A DNA stretch of 64,000 bases, from assembly GCA_005765155.1 (NCBI GenBank), contig VCCP01000006.1, forward strand, positions 2,554,501 through 2,618,500, read 5' to 3'. The DNA is from Zelopaecilomyces penicillatus. Taxonomy: Eukaryota; Ascomycota; Sordariomycetes; Hypocreales; Pseudodiploosporaceae. The position numbers and the translations under genes are program-made. Under the pieces are notes generated by a model. The model searched no databases and had not been told where the DNA came from. It worked only from the letters and a program-made list of their open reading frames with translations. Positions 51,801 to 64,000 of the stretch are shown here, piece by piece; the stretch's first letter is position 1; every line of letters starts with the position of its first letter.

Positions 51801-53400
51801 ACCTTTTATTAAAGAATTATTTAGATTTCCTTTTATAAATAAAATCTATAATAAATTATAAATAAAGAATTTTATTAAGAATAATAAAAAGAGTATTTTT
51901 ATAAGAAATATTTTATAATATTAATATTTCTTAATCTTTATAAGAATTTATTAAAGATATCTAATCTAATAATAAAAAGATATATTAATAAAAGATAGAT
52001 TTATTATAAAAGAAAGATAATAATAATACTAGATATTAATTAATAGATATATATAGTTTTATTAAGTCTAGAAATTATATTTATATTTTAAAAGAGTTAT
52101 TTTTAAGAAATAAACTATTTTAGCTTTATTATAATAATCTATTATTTAGATATTTTAATATTAATTATATTCTAAAGCTATTATAATAAAGGTTTTAATA
52201 ATAGCTTATAGATAAAGATATTAAGAGATATATTATAAGCTATAATATTTATTAAGATATAATATTATAATATTATTAATTATATAAATACCTAGATTCC
52301 TTATTAATATCTATATAATTATAAAAGCAAATCTTAATAAATTTTATTATTAGATTATTATTAATAATTTTTAATAAAAAAAAGATAGATTTAATATTAA
52401 TTATTATTAATAGATATATTAAATATATCCTATATTTTATTATATATATAATAATAATAATAATAAAGCTAGTTAAATTATTTTATAATAAAATAGAATT
52501 ATATTATAAAGTATTAAAAGGTATTATATTAGATTAAGAACTGATTTTTATAAGCTAGTTTTAATTAGAATTATACTTTATTTTATAAATAAAATATTAT
52601 CTTTTAATAATATTTTATTTATAAATAAATAGTTAAATAAAAACAAAATTAAATATTAGAATATTATCTTTAATATTTTATAATAAAGGAATAAATAGCC
52701 TAGCTATTTTTAGTTTATATAATATAATTTATATATAACTTAATAAACTCCTTAATAATAGGCTTTTTATTATATAAGGCTTTAATAGATTATAATCTAG
52801 ATTTTAGAATAATTAATAAAGATAATAGAATAATATAAATTTCTATAATTAAATCCTATATTAGAATTTTAATTAAAATATAAGAAAGGCTAAAGAATAA
52901 TTAATAGAATATTATAATAAAATAGATAAAATACTATAATAAGATATATCTATTTATAGATTTTAAATAAGGATTCTTAATTATATTTAATATTAAGAAT
53001 TTAAAATTAAAAATAAAATAAAGGCTAGTATTATACTTTATTAATCTATTTAAAATATTATAATCTATTAGAATATAAGTATATTGATTAACTTAATTTA
53101 ATTAATATATAAGGCTTTATAATACTTTTTATATTAGTTTATTTAAACTTGAAGAAAAATAATAAAATAATAATTTAAATACTTTATCTATATTAAAACT
53201 TTAAAATAAAAAGGAATAGAAAATCCAAGAAATTAAAAATCAAGCTATAATAAAAGATAAATAATATTATTTAATTAAATAAAAGGATTAGCCTTTAAAG
53301 TATAATTAATAGATTATAATAAAAGATATTAATAGCTTTTAATAAAATATTAATAAAAAAGTTATAAAAGATTATTAAAAAACTATTAAAAAAGAGCTAA
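48900..53400 (+). pseudogene. Broken gypsy gag-pol with chromodomain (element D)
   Basis: Reading through stops, I see reverse transcriptase at about 50560-50935 (FFISKKDKTLKLYIDYQDLN-like start, then IIYFNNILIFF replacing the usual VVYLDDILIFS), RNase H at about 51330-51700, and integrase at about 52100-52560 (zinc-finger region, then IDLILIIINRYIKYILYF-like and GIILDQELIFISQF-like core). The integrase tail (FKILESIRIQVY) is at about 53030-53110, and a chromodomain (YYLIKQKGLAFKV) at about 53215-53350. The chromodomain places it among chromoviruses, which tend to insert in heterochromatin. Confidence 0.8.
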
Positions 53401-54364
53401 AAACTTAATAAAATAAAATTATAATTATATTATATTTTAATTTAAATAATAAGATATATCTTTAAATCTATTATAAATAAATAATAGCTTTTTTAAAGAA
53501 AATCTTTAAAAAATAATAATTAAAAAAAATATAAAAAAACCTTAATTAAATATACTTATATATATAAAGAAATTATAATACTTTATTAATAAGTTTATTA
53601 TTAATATTATTCTTTTTATTTATTATATTCTTAATAGTTTTATAATAGTTATAAAAAGTAATCTATTAAATAATATAATCTTTATTATTTTTATTTAAAT
53701 AAAGAATTTTATTCTTTCTTTAAATACTTATCTTATTTTTAAAAAAGGCTTTTATAGATCTTTATTATTTAATAATCTATTATTATTAAAATATTAATAA
53801 TACCTAATAATAATATTTTTATTAAATTTATAATTAAATTAAATAACTCCTTAAACTAATATTAAATAATAATAAGGATATTTTTATATTAAATAATAAA
53901 TAAATTATATATAGCCTTAATAGGATTATATTCCTTTAAAGGAATAATAAGGCTAAACTTATAATAATATATTATCTTAATATTATTAAAAGCTAGATAA
54001 AGGTTTAATAAAATATTAATTAAAATATATTATTTATCCTTAATAAATAATAGATTTTTAGAATTTAATTAATTCTCTTTAATTAAGCTAATAAAAAAAT
54101 CTAAATAATTAATTAAATCTTAGGTATTACTTTATATAATAATAAAAAGATTAAATAATAATAGAAATATTAATAATTATTAAATAAAAAGCTATAATAA
54201 TATTATTTATTTATAAGAAGTATTTAATTAATTGCTTATTATATTATTTATATCTTTTAATATAAGTATTAGTAAATATATAAAGTATCTCTATAACTTT
54301 TATAGGCTTTACCTTATATTTTATTTTTTTATTATTAATAGCTAAAGAAATATAAAAATAATAT

Positions 54365-54759
54365 TTTAATAAAAGGAAAACAATATATTTAATAATACCA
54401 ACACTACTTATAGAATTATAAAGTGATTTTAGAGTAGCTATATAGCTAGTATAGTCTATAAAGATTAAATAGGTAAGAAAAGCTATAAAGCAGTAATATA
54501 ATAAATTAAACTTAAAGGATTAATTAATTATCCTATAATTAATTAAATAAAAAAGATAGCTTTTTAATAGCTAGTCTTTTAAATATATTAGAAAATTCTT
54601 AGATAAAAAAGGGAAAAAAACTTAAATTTAATAATATCTGCTTATTTAAATAGCCTAGGTATAGTCTATTTACTTATATAATTTAATCTCCCTAAGTATA
54701 GCTTATATAGCTATAGCTTAATTAATTAATAAAGAAGTATATTTAATCTAGTTATTAAA
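54365..54759 (-). repeat. Element F copy 2 (LTR-like), RIP-mutated
   Basis: 395 bp with clear base-by-base match to 60107-60501 after C/T and G/A changes. The left neighbour is truncated gypsy D; the right flank is the same ACCCTTTTAATAAATATT as in copy 1. Orientation is tentative. Confidence 0.7.
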
Positions 54760-57700
54760 ACCCTTTTAATAAATATTAAAGATAACTTTATTATTAAATT
54801 AAATAATATTTATAATTAATTAAATAATAGTATTTAAATATAATCTTTAGATATCTATATATATATACTTTATTTCTTTTATCTTATTTATTCTTAATAA
54901 AGTATTCTCTTAATATTTAATCCTTTTAATTCTTTTAATATTCTTAAAGTATTTAACTCTATTACTTAATTTATAAATAGAGATATTATTAATTATACTT
55001 ATATAATATAGTATTTAAATTTATTAAATTAAATAACTTAAATTATTAGGCTATTAAAGAAAGCTTTTATTATCTTCTTAATATATTAAAGGGTTTTTTT
55101 TATAATTATTCTATTAAAATAAAGATTAATATAATTATTAAAGTATTTAATATATAATATAGATCTTTTAATAAGAAATATATTATTTATCTTTTTAATG
55201 AATTTAATAGTTATAATATACTCTATTACTTTTAAATATTATAAAGGTAAATTAGTATTTATTTAATTAATAATCTCTTTTTTATATTTTATAGATTAAA
55301 TTAATAGTATATAGTATAGAGAGGGTTAAGGGTTTAATTCCTTTTATTAACTCCTTTATTTCTTCTTTAGATTTCCTTTTTCTTTATTAAAAGGATTAGT
55401 TTATTTATAAGAAAGATACCTATTATTTTATTAAAATACCTTATCTAGATTCCTATTAATAAATTATCTTAGGGTTATAATAATATTCTTAAAAGTATTA
55501 ATATCCTTATTTAAATTAATTATAAAAGTATTTAAAGAAATTAATTTAATTATCTATTTCTTAAAGGTAATTTATTTCTAAGGATTTAAATATAATATAA
55601 ACTATATTAATATAAACTCTAACTCCTTATTTAATAAATCTTAATTAAATAATCCTTAAATATCCTTAATATTATTATATATAAATAAATTAAGCTTAAA
55701 TAAAAGCCTAGAAATTAAATAAATAATAAATAATCTATTCCTATTAACTTTTAAAGAATACTATTAAAATACTATTGTTTAATTATTATTAAATTAAATT
55801 ATAATTAATTTAGCTTTTTTAATAAGAATTATATTAATAATCTTAATTACCTTAGGTTTAATTATTTTATTATACTTAAATTTATTATTTAATTATTAAG
55901 TAATAATAGCTTTAAAGAATATAGATTTTTATATTTTAATAAGATAAATAAATATTACTATAATAATTTATATAAATAATATAAATAGGCTATCTTTTAT
56001 AAATATATAAAAGACTTTAAAATTATTATATAATATAAATAAAATATATTTATTAATTAAGAATAATATAATACCTTTTAAATAAATAAAATAGAATACT
56101 TTATTTATATCTTAATTATAAACTATTTAATTATTAAGATCCTATAAAGTAATATAATAAAGGCTTTATAAACACTTAATTATATCTAATTTATTAATAA
56201 TAAGATATAGTATAATACTTCTTATTTTAAATATATAACTAGATATAGGCTAGTTTAAATTATTAAATAGGTATTAATCTTTTAATAATAAATAAAAGGG
56301 ATTATTAAAAAATAAATAAAATATATTATTATAAGATTATTTAATCTTATTTAAATCTTTTTTAATTTAATTAAGATAAGAATAAAACCTAATTAATCCT
56401 TTAATAATAATATAGATTTAAAAGAAACATAGATAACTATACTCTTAACCTTATATTTATTTTATATATAAAATAGTAATAAATATAAAGTTATAAAGAA
56501 GATTAAGCTTATAAAGTATTTATCTCTATAAATATATAAACTCTTTAATATAATATATTTATCTATCTATTTATAAATTAAAGATATAAAGCTAGCCTTT
56601 AAATTAATCTTAAATAAAGAAATATTAATATATATTCTTATAATTAATAAATCTAATAAAGAATTATTTATTAAATATATTCTTATAAAAAGCAGCTAGC
56701 TTATTAAAATAATTATAGATATTAAATATTAAATAATTATAGGATCTAAATTTATATAATATATTAAAAAGATCTATATATATATAAAAGTATTTATTTA
56801 ACTTAAAAATATATATTATTTTAAAGGCTATAAATATATTATTAAAGATATTATAAAGTATAATTTAAAGTAAAGGATATAATATAAAATTAATAACCTA
56901 ATCTTTATTCTTTAATATATATAATAATTAATAAAGCTTAATTAAATAATTATTTTAGTTTTATTCTTATAAGCCTTAAGGAAATAGCTATATAATAGAG
57001 ATAAGATTATATATTATTAAATTTAGGGTATTTATATTAAAATTCTAAAAAAGGGTTAATAATAGATTAGGCTAGTTTTATTAAAAGATTATAAAATAAG
57101 ATTATTTAAAAAACCCTAGATTTATTATAAATATAATATATTTATTAATATATTTATAAAATAAATCTATATCTTTTTTAAGTTGTATTACTTTTATAAT
57201 AATAATAAGGCTTATATTTTTAATATTTATTTAAAGGAAGGGTATAAATATTCTAAAAATTCTTTATTATTTTAATATTATATATTAATAAGGAATTAAA
57301 TAAAGATATAATTAAATAATAATAAAGATTAAAAGAATAAAATAAGATAATATAAATATTAAGGGAGATAATAAAGATAGAAGGGAGTGATATATATAAA
57401 ATATCTTTTTATAAAAAGGAGCTTTATAAATATATAAGGGTTTAAATTAATAACCCTTTATAATTATATATAATTATTTAATTAAAGATATCTTTTATTA
57501 TAGATAGCTCTTCCTTTAAAGTATAGCTTTTTATTATATTTTTATTTATATACTTTTTAAAGGGGCTATCTTCTAGTTTCTATAACTTTTTCTTTTTTAT
57601 TTTATAATTTAACCCTTTTAATTTTAAAATTATTAATCTATTTTTTATTCTTTTTAGATTTTTAATATAAATATTATTTAATTATAGAAACTAATTAAGA

Positions 57701-60102
57701 TAATATTTATTTTTAGCTTTTTAATATTAATTCTATTATAAATATAATTATTTTATATAATATAATTACTTATAAAATTATCTTATTATAGAATAATTAT
57801 ATTAAATTCTTTAATAATATTAAATTATCTTTTATAATAAAAATAATAATAAATTATAAGGCCTTTCTGATTTAATATTATTTAATCTTTATAAATTAAT
57901 ATTAATTCTCTTTTTTATTTTTAAATTTAAGTAATATTTAAAGAATAGATTCTAAGAGAGATAAATATAAACTAAATAAATTACTCTTTTTATTATAAGG
58001 TATTCTTTATTATTAAGTTTATAAAAGATATATCTAATATATTTATATAATTAATTAAAGGATAAAATCCTAAATAATACTTTTAGAAAGATAATCTTTA
58101 TAATACTTAAAAATATCCTATATTAAAATCTATTATAAAAACCTAAATATCTTACCCTATATTTATATTAGTTAAAATAAGATATATTTATAGATATTTC
58201 TTTAATATCTTAATAAAATAAAAAGAAAAGATCTATTCTTTATTTATTAATTATTATAAGATTATTAATCTAATCTTATATTCCTATTATATATAATCCT
58301 TCTTAATTATTATTATAATTATTAAGAAATATATTATATAATTATATAATTTATATATTTTAATCCTAGATAAATATAATAGATATTATTTAAATTATAA
58401 ATAGGATAGATATATAAACTATAAATAAAGAGAATTTTATAATTATTAATCTAAGTTAAAAGATAAAAGGAAGTAAATAATTTTCTTAAAAAAGAACTAA
58501 ATTAAAGATTTAAAAAGATTAACTATTTTAAATTTCTTAAATATATCTATTACTCTCTATTTATAAAAATATTAACTATTAATTTTAAGGATTAAATATA
58601 TAATAAAATAGGATATAAATAAGATAATAAAGAAAAACCTTAATAGGATTTAATAGATATAAATAGGATTAAATAATTCCTTAATTATTAAGATATAGAT
58701 TTAATTTAAAAAAGATAAAATAAATTAATTTTAGGATAATAGTATTAATTATATAATCTAGATAATTTAATATTAATAAATAAATTAACTTTTAAAGATA
58801 TTAATTAATCTTTATAAAATAAAATAAATTAATAAAAAAGTATAATTAATTTAATATAGTATTATAAAATATATATATAATAAAATAAAAAAGGGATTTA
58901 TATAAATAAGAAAATTAAAAAAAGATAATATTATAATATTAAAATAATTTATAAGAACTCTTATTTTTAATAAGAATTTAATAAATTTTTTAAAATAAAA
59001 GAAAAGGTTTTAGGTATATAAATATAAGCTTTATTTATTTTTAATTAATATAAATATAGGATAGATTTAAGAATAGGCCTATACTTAAAAGTATAATAAA
59101 ATTAAATTAATATAGATTAAGAAAAGATTATAAAAAAAACAAGATTAATAAGAATTATTTAATTATTAATATAAGAATAATTTAATTATTATAATTAAGG
59201 TTTAGAAGTATTAATTATTTATTATAATTAATTTAATATAATTAATTTATATATTAATAATAGAATATTATATATAAAGAATAAAATTTATTATATCTTT
59301 TAAGAAATATTATTAAGATCCTCTTTATTAAGGATTTTTAAATAGAATTCAGGTTAAGAAATCCTTAGTTTAAATATATAAAAAGTTATATATATATCTA
59401 AAATAAATATAATTAATATATACTCTTTTAATATTAGATTAGACTAGGGATTATAATTTTAAATTAAGATTTAATAATTAATAATAAATCTAGAAAGTCT
59501 TTTTTAAGATTAATATTAGAGTTAAAGTCTTAAAGTATTATTTAATTAATAAATAAATTAAAGTATATAAAAGGATCTAATAATCCTAGCCCTTTCTTTT
59601 CCTTATATAATTCTTATTTATTTTTAGGTTTAAAGAGCTATATATTAGTATTAGATATCTATTAATTATGTTTATCTTTAATAAACTTCTTTAAATAATT
59701 TCTAGAATAGGTTTTATCTAGAAGAATCCTATTTATTATATAAAATATATATACTTTAATAATATCTGCTTATAAAGCAATCTAATATAAGCTATATTAA
59801 TATATTAATATTTTTATTATATAGAATTTATCCTATTTCTTAAGTATATTATATATAAGTATTAGATTATTTAATATTAATTAATTATATTCTAATTAAA
59901 GTATATATTTATTAATAATATCTGTTTTTATTATTAGCTTTTTCTTAAAGTTAATTATCTTTTCTTTAGTCTTTATTATATCTTTTAATCTTCTTTTTAA
60001 TATTTAGATATAAGATTTAAATAAATCCTTAGTATTAATAATAATATCCTAATTAATAAGCCTTTATATTAGAAATTTAATTTTAAATAATAAGATAGGG
60101 TT
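54760..60102. other. Unassigned A+T-rich repeat desert
   Basis: The first ~260 bases match the start of P1. The rest shows RIP-like composition with somewhat more C/G than the 20-37 kb desert. I tried several frames on both strands and found no motif I could name. It is likely one or more decayed retroelements. Confidence 0.5.
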
Positions 60103-60106
60103 ATAC

Positions 60107-60501
60107 TTTGATAAGGGGAAAACAACACATATAACAACACCAACACCACCCATAGAACTGCAGGGTGATTTTAGGGTAATTGCATAGCCAGCATAGTCCA
60201 CAAGGATTGAATGGGCAAGAAAAGCCACGAAATGGCGATATAATGAATTGAACTTAAGGGATCAATTGATCATCCCATAACTGATCAGATAAAGAAGACA
60301 GCTTTTTAATAGCTAGTCTTTTGAATGCACTGGAAAATTCTTGGGTAGAAGGGGGAAAAAAACTTGAATTCGATGATGTCTGCCCGTTTAAATGGCCCGG
60401 GTATGGCCTATCTATTTATACAGTTCAATCCCCCTAAGTATAGCTTATATAGCTATGGCTTAGTCAACTAGTAAGGGGGTGTGTTTAACCCAGCCATCAA
60501 A
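60107..60501 (-). mobile_element. Element F copy 3, nearly unmutated solo insertion
   Basis: 395 bp with normal CA/TG content inside RIP-mutated DNA. Plus-strand ends are TTTGATAAGGGGAAAACAAC and GTTTAACCCAGCCATCAAA, giving imperfect inverted termini starting TTTGAT. ATAC flanks it on both sides (60103-60106 and 60502-60505), a 4-bp target duplication. There is no coding frame of note. Most likely a solo LTR or a short non-autonomous element. Strand is set from the polypurine-like flank of copies 1 and 2 and is uncertain. Confidence 0.75.
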
Positions 60502-60505
60502 ATAC

Positions 60506-61438
60506 TTATATATAAGATAAAAAGTAAAGAAGCTATAAGATAATTTAATTATAATTCTATTTATAAGAATAGCTATTTTAAGGTATCTTATCTATTTAAA
60601 ATCCCTTTTTAATATCTTTATTATTATAAATATAAGGCTTTAATAATTAACTTTAATTATAGAATTAATTATAGGATTATATTTAGATATTTAAATATAT
60701 TTTATACCTTAATTAAATAATATCTAAGAGAGAAGCCTTTTTATTTTAGATCTATTATTAATAACTATATAAAGTATAAGTCTATATTATTATATTAAGA
60801 TTATAATAAATCTAGTTATAGCTCTTAAATTAATCTATTATATTAATTAAACTTTTATTTATTTAATTAAGTTATAATAAGCATTTATAAGGAAGTTTAT
60901 ATTATAATTAAATAGTATATATTATAAATTAAAGTATACTTTTAATATTAATTATCTAAACTTTTAATATTTAAAGTAATATACTATAGCTAAGGAAATA
61001 TTATTTTATATCTTTTTTTAATAATATCTATTAAAAAGAGTTTTAAAGATAATTATTTTATCTTTATACCCTTAAATTATATAATAGCTTATTATTAATT
61101 TCTTATAGATAGATAAGTTATTAATAATTAATATAAGATAGTTTTTTTTATAAGTTAGCTTTAATTAAAGTTTTTTATTCTTAATAAAGAATCTTTAAGC
61201 TTTTTAATATAGTATTCTGAATTATATTCTATTAAAATTAGATAATCTCTTTAATAAATATAGGAATTTAATAATCCATTAGAATTCTATAGAATATCCA
61301 GATTCTAATATATTTAATTATATTAATCTAAGATATATATTAATTATATCCTTTAAATCCCTATTAATTTTAATATTTATTTAATTAAATAACTTTAATC
61401 CTTTTTAAAAAAGTCTATCTATTATATTATTATTTTTC
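60506..61438. other. Unassigned A+T-rich desert
   Basis: Continues the sequence left of F copy 3 once the insert is removed. Nothing recognisable. Confidence 0.5.
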
Positions 61439-61442
61439 CTAG

Positions 61443-61838
61443 TTTAATAACTGGGTTAAATATACCCTCTTATTAGTTGATTAAACTATAGCTATATAAG
61501 CTATACTTAAAGGGATTAAATTATATAAGTAGATAGGCTATACCAAGGCTATTTAAATAGGCAGATATTATTAAATTTAAGTTTTTTTTTTCCTTTCTAT
61601 CTAAGAATTCTCTAGTATATTTAAAAGACTAGCTATTAAAAAGCTATCTTTTTTATTTAATTAATTATAGGATAATTAATTAATCCCTTAAATTTAATTT
61701 ATTATATTATTGCTTTATAGTTTTTCTTATTTATTTAATTCTTATAGATTATACTAGCTATATAGCTATCTTAAAATCACCTTATAGTCCTATAGGTAGT
61801 ATTAGTATTATTATATATATTGTTTTCCTTTTATTAAA
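61443..61838 (+). mobile_element. Element F copy 4, RIP-mutated solo insertion, opposite orientation
   Basis: 396 bp, reverse complement of copies 1-3. Ends read TTTAATAACTGGG and CCTTTTATTAAA. CTAG flanks both sides (61439-61442 and 61839-61842), again a 4-bp duplication outside TTTGAT/ATCAAA-derived termini. Confidence 0.75.
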
Positions 61839-61842
61839 CTAG

Positions 61843-62643
61843 GAATATATTTAATAATAAAATCAAATAATATAATATAGTTAATCTAATAGATAATAAG
61901 ATTATTTAATATATTATAAATAATATTATTAAATTAATATATAAGGATATATATATTTATCTTTAAAGTAAATTATATATTATAAATATATTCTTTAAGT
62001 CTTTAAAATATAAAAAAAATAGCCTTATACTCTTATTTTATTTTATTATAATTATACTTAGCTTTATTTTAATAATTACTTTTAAATCTAATTAAGTATT
62101 ATTATTTATTTAAGATTTATATTAAAACTATTTCCTATTCTTTAAGGCTGGTATTTATTATAAATATAATTTCTTTACTCTTTTTAAAGAGATTAAATAA
62201 TATTAGAATAGGAGTAATTATTATTATATCCTTAAGCTTAATTATTATCTTTAATTATAATCCTTCTTATTTCTAAAAGGCTTTCTTTTATAATAAAATA
62301 ATAAAAAAAAAAAAAATAATAATAAAATTATATATTTAAATTTAATAATAATTAATAAGCCTAAGAAAGGCTTTAATATCTATTATATTATAATAAATAA
62401 GCTATTTTAGGATTTTAATAAGTTTCTCTTTAATTAGTTTTCTCTTAAATATCTTATAAAGAAATCTAATAATAATAATTATATTTTAATAATATCTTAA
62501 TTTCTCTTTTAATATTATATATCTAAAAAGCTTAATATTAAAAAGGATTTTATTAAGATTTTATAAATATTTAAATATATATTTCTATAATCTAAAAAAA
62601 ATCTTTTTATTATTATAAATAAATTATAATCTATATATAATAA
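61843..62643. other. Unassigned A+T-rich desert
   Basis: RIP-like DNA with an A-run near 62303-62315. No feature recognised. Confidence 0.5.
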
Positions 62644-62992
62644 TATTGCAATTTGCAGTATAAAGTTATAACTAAAGCTAGTAGTGATAGCAGTGGAAGA
62701 AAGGCAGTGAATAGTTATCTAGAGTAAAGTCTATAGAAAAGAAGAAAGAAGTGATTGAATTGCCGATAGAGAAAGAAAGCAGGATTCAGCTAGGAATCCA
62801 GCTATCTTATATATCTAAATAATACTAGGATTATTTGGAATTATTTAAGAATTCTAAATAATATTTCTTTAGATTTCTAAGCATTCTAAATAATAAGAAA
62901 GGGAGGGATATAAGGGATAAGCCCTTATTTTACTAGTCTAGCCTGATATAGCAGGTCAGGCTGCATAGGCTTTTTAGGTCTTATAGCAGGTC
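62644..62992 (-). repeat. Copia LTR, type 2, truncated by gypsy K
   Basis: On the minus strand it ends CTGCAAATTGCAATA, which shows the unmutated form of the AATTATAATA end seen in the other copies. It lacks the first ~120 bp of a type-2 LTR because gypsy K begins at 62993. The remaining part has two U3 repeat units and is only lightly mutated. Confidence 0.85.
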
Positions 62993-63460
62993 TGTCATGA
63001 CCCAACGACATGGTCGTACAATAGGCCGGTCACGTGACCTGAGGAAGGTATGTACCATGGAGGAAAGGGGACCAGTCATGATGGATCAGTGGGATCACCA
63101 TGAGAATGGTGGTGAGCTAGGTGAGTCAGCAACTTGGATCACCTGGATCACCACTTATATAGCAAGTGATTTAAGTGATCTATAATGTATATATATGCCC
63201 TCAATTTTCATTCTTTAGATATAGCTTAGATAGTTATTAATATACTTTCAACTTTATTATATTATTTACTATCACTTACTATACTAATACCTGATCCCTG
63301 ATTATAATACCTTATATCTATCACCAATATAACAGACCTATTACTTAGAATACCCTAACTCATCTACCAATATAAACCCCTTTTTATTAGATTTATCCCT
63401 TAGGAATTTATTAAATATCATATATTAATAACTCTTGTTTAGTGGGTTACTGTGTTACCC
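62993..63460 (+). repeat. LTR of young gypsy-like element K (3' boundary approximate)
   Basis: Begins TGTCATGACCCAACGACATG, and the same start recurs at 63956. Composition is nearly normal. A TATATATAT box lies near 63187-63195. The end is probably close to CCTGAGCA or just before it (63420-63466) but cannot be fixed without a full second copy. A 62-codon frame at 62997-63185 inside the LTR is not considered a gene. Confidence 0.75.
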
Positions 63461-63484
63461 TGAGCAATATTACTATTTCATAAG

Positions 63485-63955
63485 ATGGCTCCTTAAACCC
63501 CCATCCTATCTAGAAGTACTAACCAAGGAGGCACTCCTAATGCTCTTGTTAATAACAATCCGAATATAGAGGTAGATAAAGAGGAAGAAGATAATAATAA
63601 TATCAAGATCAAAGGACTCCAAGAAGATATTCTTATACTAAAGGAAACCAATAGACACTTCAAACAAATACTAGAGGAGGAATATAAGGGATATACAGAA
63701 GAAGTAAAAATAGTTAAGCTTATCACCGAAACCTTGCAACTCCAGGTCAAATAGCTTCTCGAGAATATGGAAATCCAAGCAAAACAGTATAAACATAGGT
63801 TAGAAACAGTTGTAGCATAGATATACACCGGAAAGGATACCGGAGAAATCTTAAAGTTATGAACACCTGAGCCCTTTGATAGCACTTTAAGCAAACTTTA
63901 AGGGTTTCTTACCCAACTCTATGCTTTCTTTCTATACTACCTAATATAATTCCAG
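63485..63955 (+). pseudogene. Gag fragment of gypsy element K, interrupted
   Basis: An ATG at 63485 opens MAP, then a stop in place of a likely Gln. The frame continues through an acidic, coiled-coil-like stretch (EVDKEEEDNNN, LQEDILILKETNRHF, EEVKIVKLITETLQLQV), to TPEPFDSTLSKL and GFLTQLYAFFLYY. The last two resemble the start of the retrotransposon gag domain of fungal gypsy elements. Stops at about four places fit C-to-T changes. The frame is cut at 63955 by a second copy of the LTR start. Gag would form the particle coat around the element RNA. Confidence 0.75.
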
Positions 63956-64000
63956 TGTCACGACCCAACGACATGGTCGTACAATAGGCCGGTCATGTGA
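63956..64000 (+). repeat. Start of a second K LTR at window end
   Basis: TGTCACGACCCAACGACATG onward matches 62993-63037 with two transitions. It sits 963 bp downstream of the first, directly after gag sequence that is not purine-rich, so a nested insertion is more likely than a normal 3' LTR. Confidence 0.7.

Larger units (their letters stand above)
48310..54364 (+). mobile_element. Ty3/gypsy chromovirus D, 3' end truncated
   Basis: Same family as E. 5' LTR 48310-48499, then gag, pol and chromodomain on the plus strand, with the 3' untranslated region traceable against E to about 54360. There the sequence changes to element F copy 2. The 3' LTR is missing. RIP damage is heavy. Confidence 0.82.

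Noticed and set aside
54365..60501. A complete LTR element bounded by F copies at 54365 and 60107
   Set aside because: The F copy at 60107 has its own ATAC duplication and hardly any RIP damage, so it inserted independently and is much younger.
63493..63894. 133-residue minus-strand open frame
   Set aside because: It is antisense to the K gag region, which has recognisable gag features on the plus strand; the minus translation is Ser/Leu-rich without family features.

Overview
The window comes from a filamentous ascomycete (Pezizomycotina). Two things show this: an intron-containing ortholog of the fungal regulator velB, and mutation damage typical of repeat-induced point mutation (RIP). Outside a few young inserts the DNA is extremely A+T rich. 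Residual C mostly precedes T or C, CA/TG/CG are depleted, and reading frames are full of TAG/TAA stops where CAG/CAA is expected. The class of fungus cannot be fixed from this window.

Layout. Positions 1-20309 hold nested LTR retrotransposons: a Ty1/copia copy on the minus strand (A, 1-4911), a fragment of an older copia (O, 4912-5585), a Ty3/gypsy element (H, 5586-10939), a second copia copy on the plus strand (B, 10940-17222), and the 3' half of O (17228-20309). The two halves of one GGTTC target duplication lie 12.3 kb apart in opposite orientation, and B carries two different LTR types. Both facts fit an inversion by recombination between inverted copia copies. Positions 20310-37150 are heavily RIP-mutated desert with copia remnant C, a solo gypsy LTR (25449-25638), a full-length gypsy chromovirus E (27392-34064, minus) carrying a nested solo copia LTR (31938-32355), and a short inverted-repeat element (34718-35112).

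Positions 37150-39725 form a 2.6-kb island of normal composition with the only gene seen, velB (minus strand, six exons, about 537 residues). VelB is a velvet-domain transcription regulator that, in studied relatives, pairs with VeA or VosA to link development, light response and secondary metabolism. RIP-mutated DNA begins about 310 bases upstream of the chosen start codon.

Positions 39726-64000 are desert again: four copies of a roughly 395-bp element F (one nearly unmutated), two similar 2.4-kb segments of unidentified repeat (P1, P2), a second copy of the gypsy family (D, 48310-54364), several kilobases of unassigned repeat, a truncated copia LTR, and a young gypsy element K whose gag is cut by a second LTR at the window end. 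I found no tRNA, rRNA or CRISPR array. Apart from velB, every coding trace belongs to a dead transposable element.
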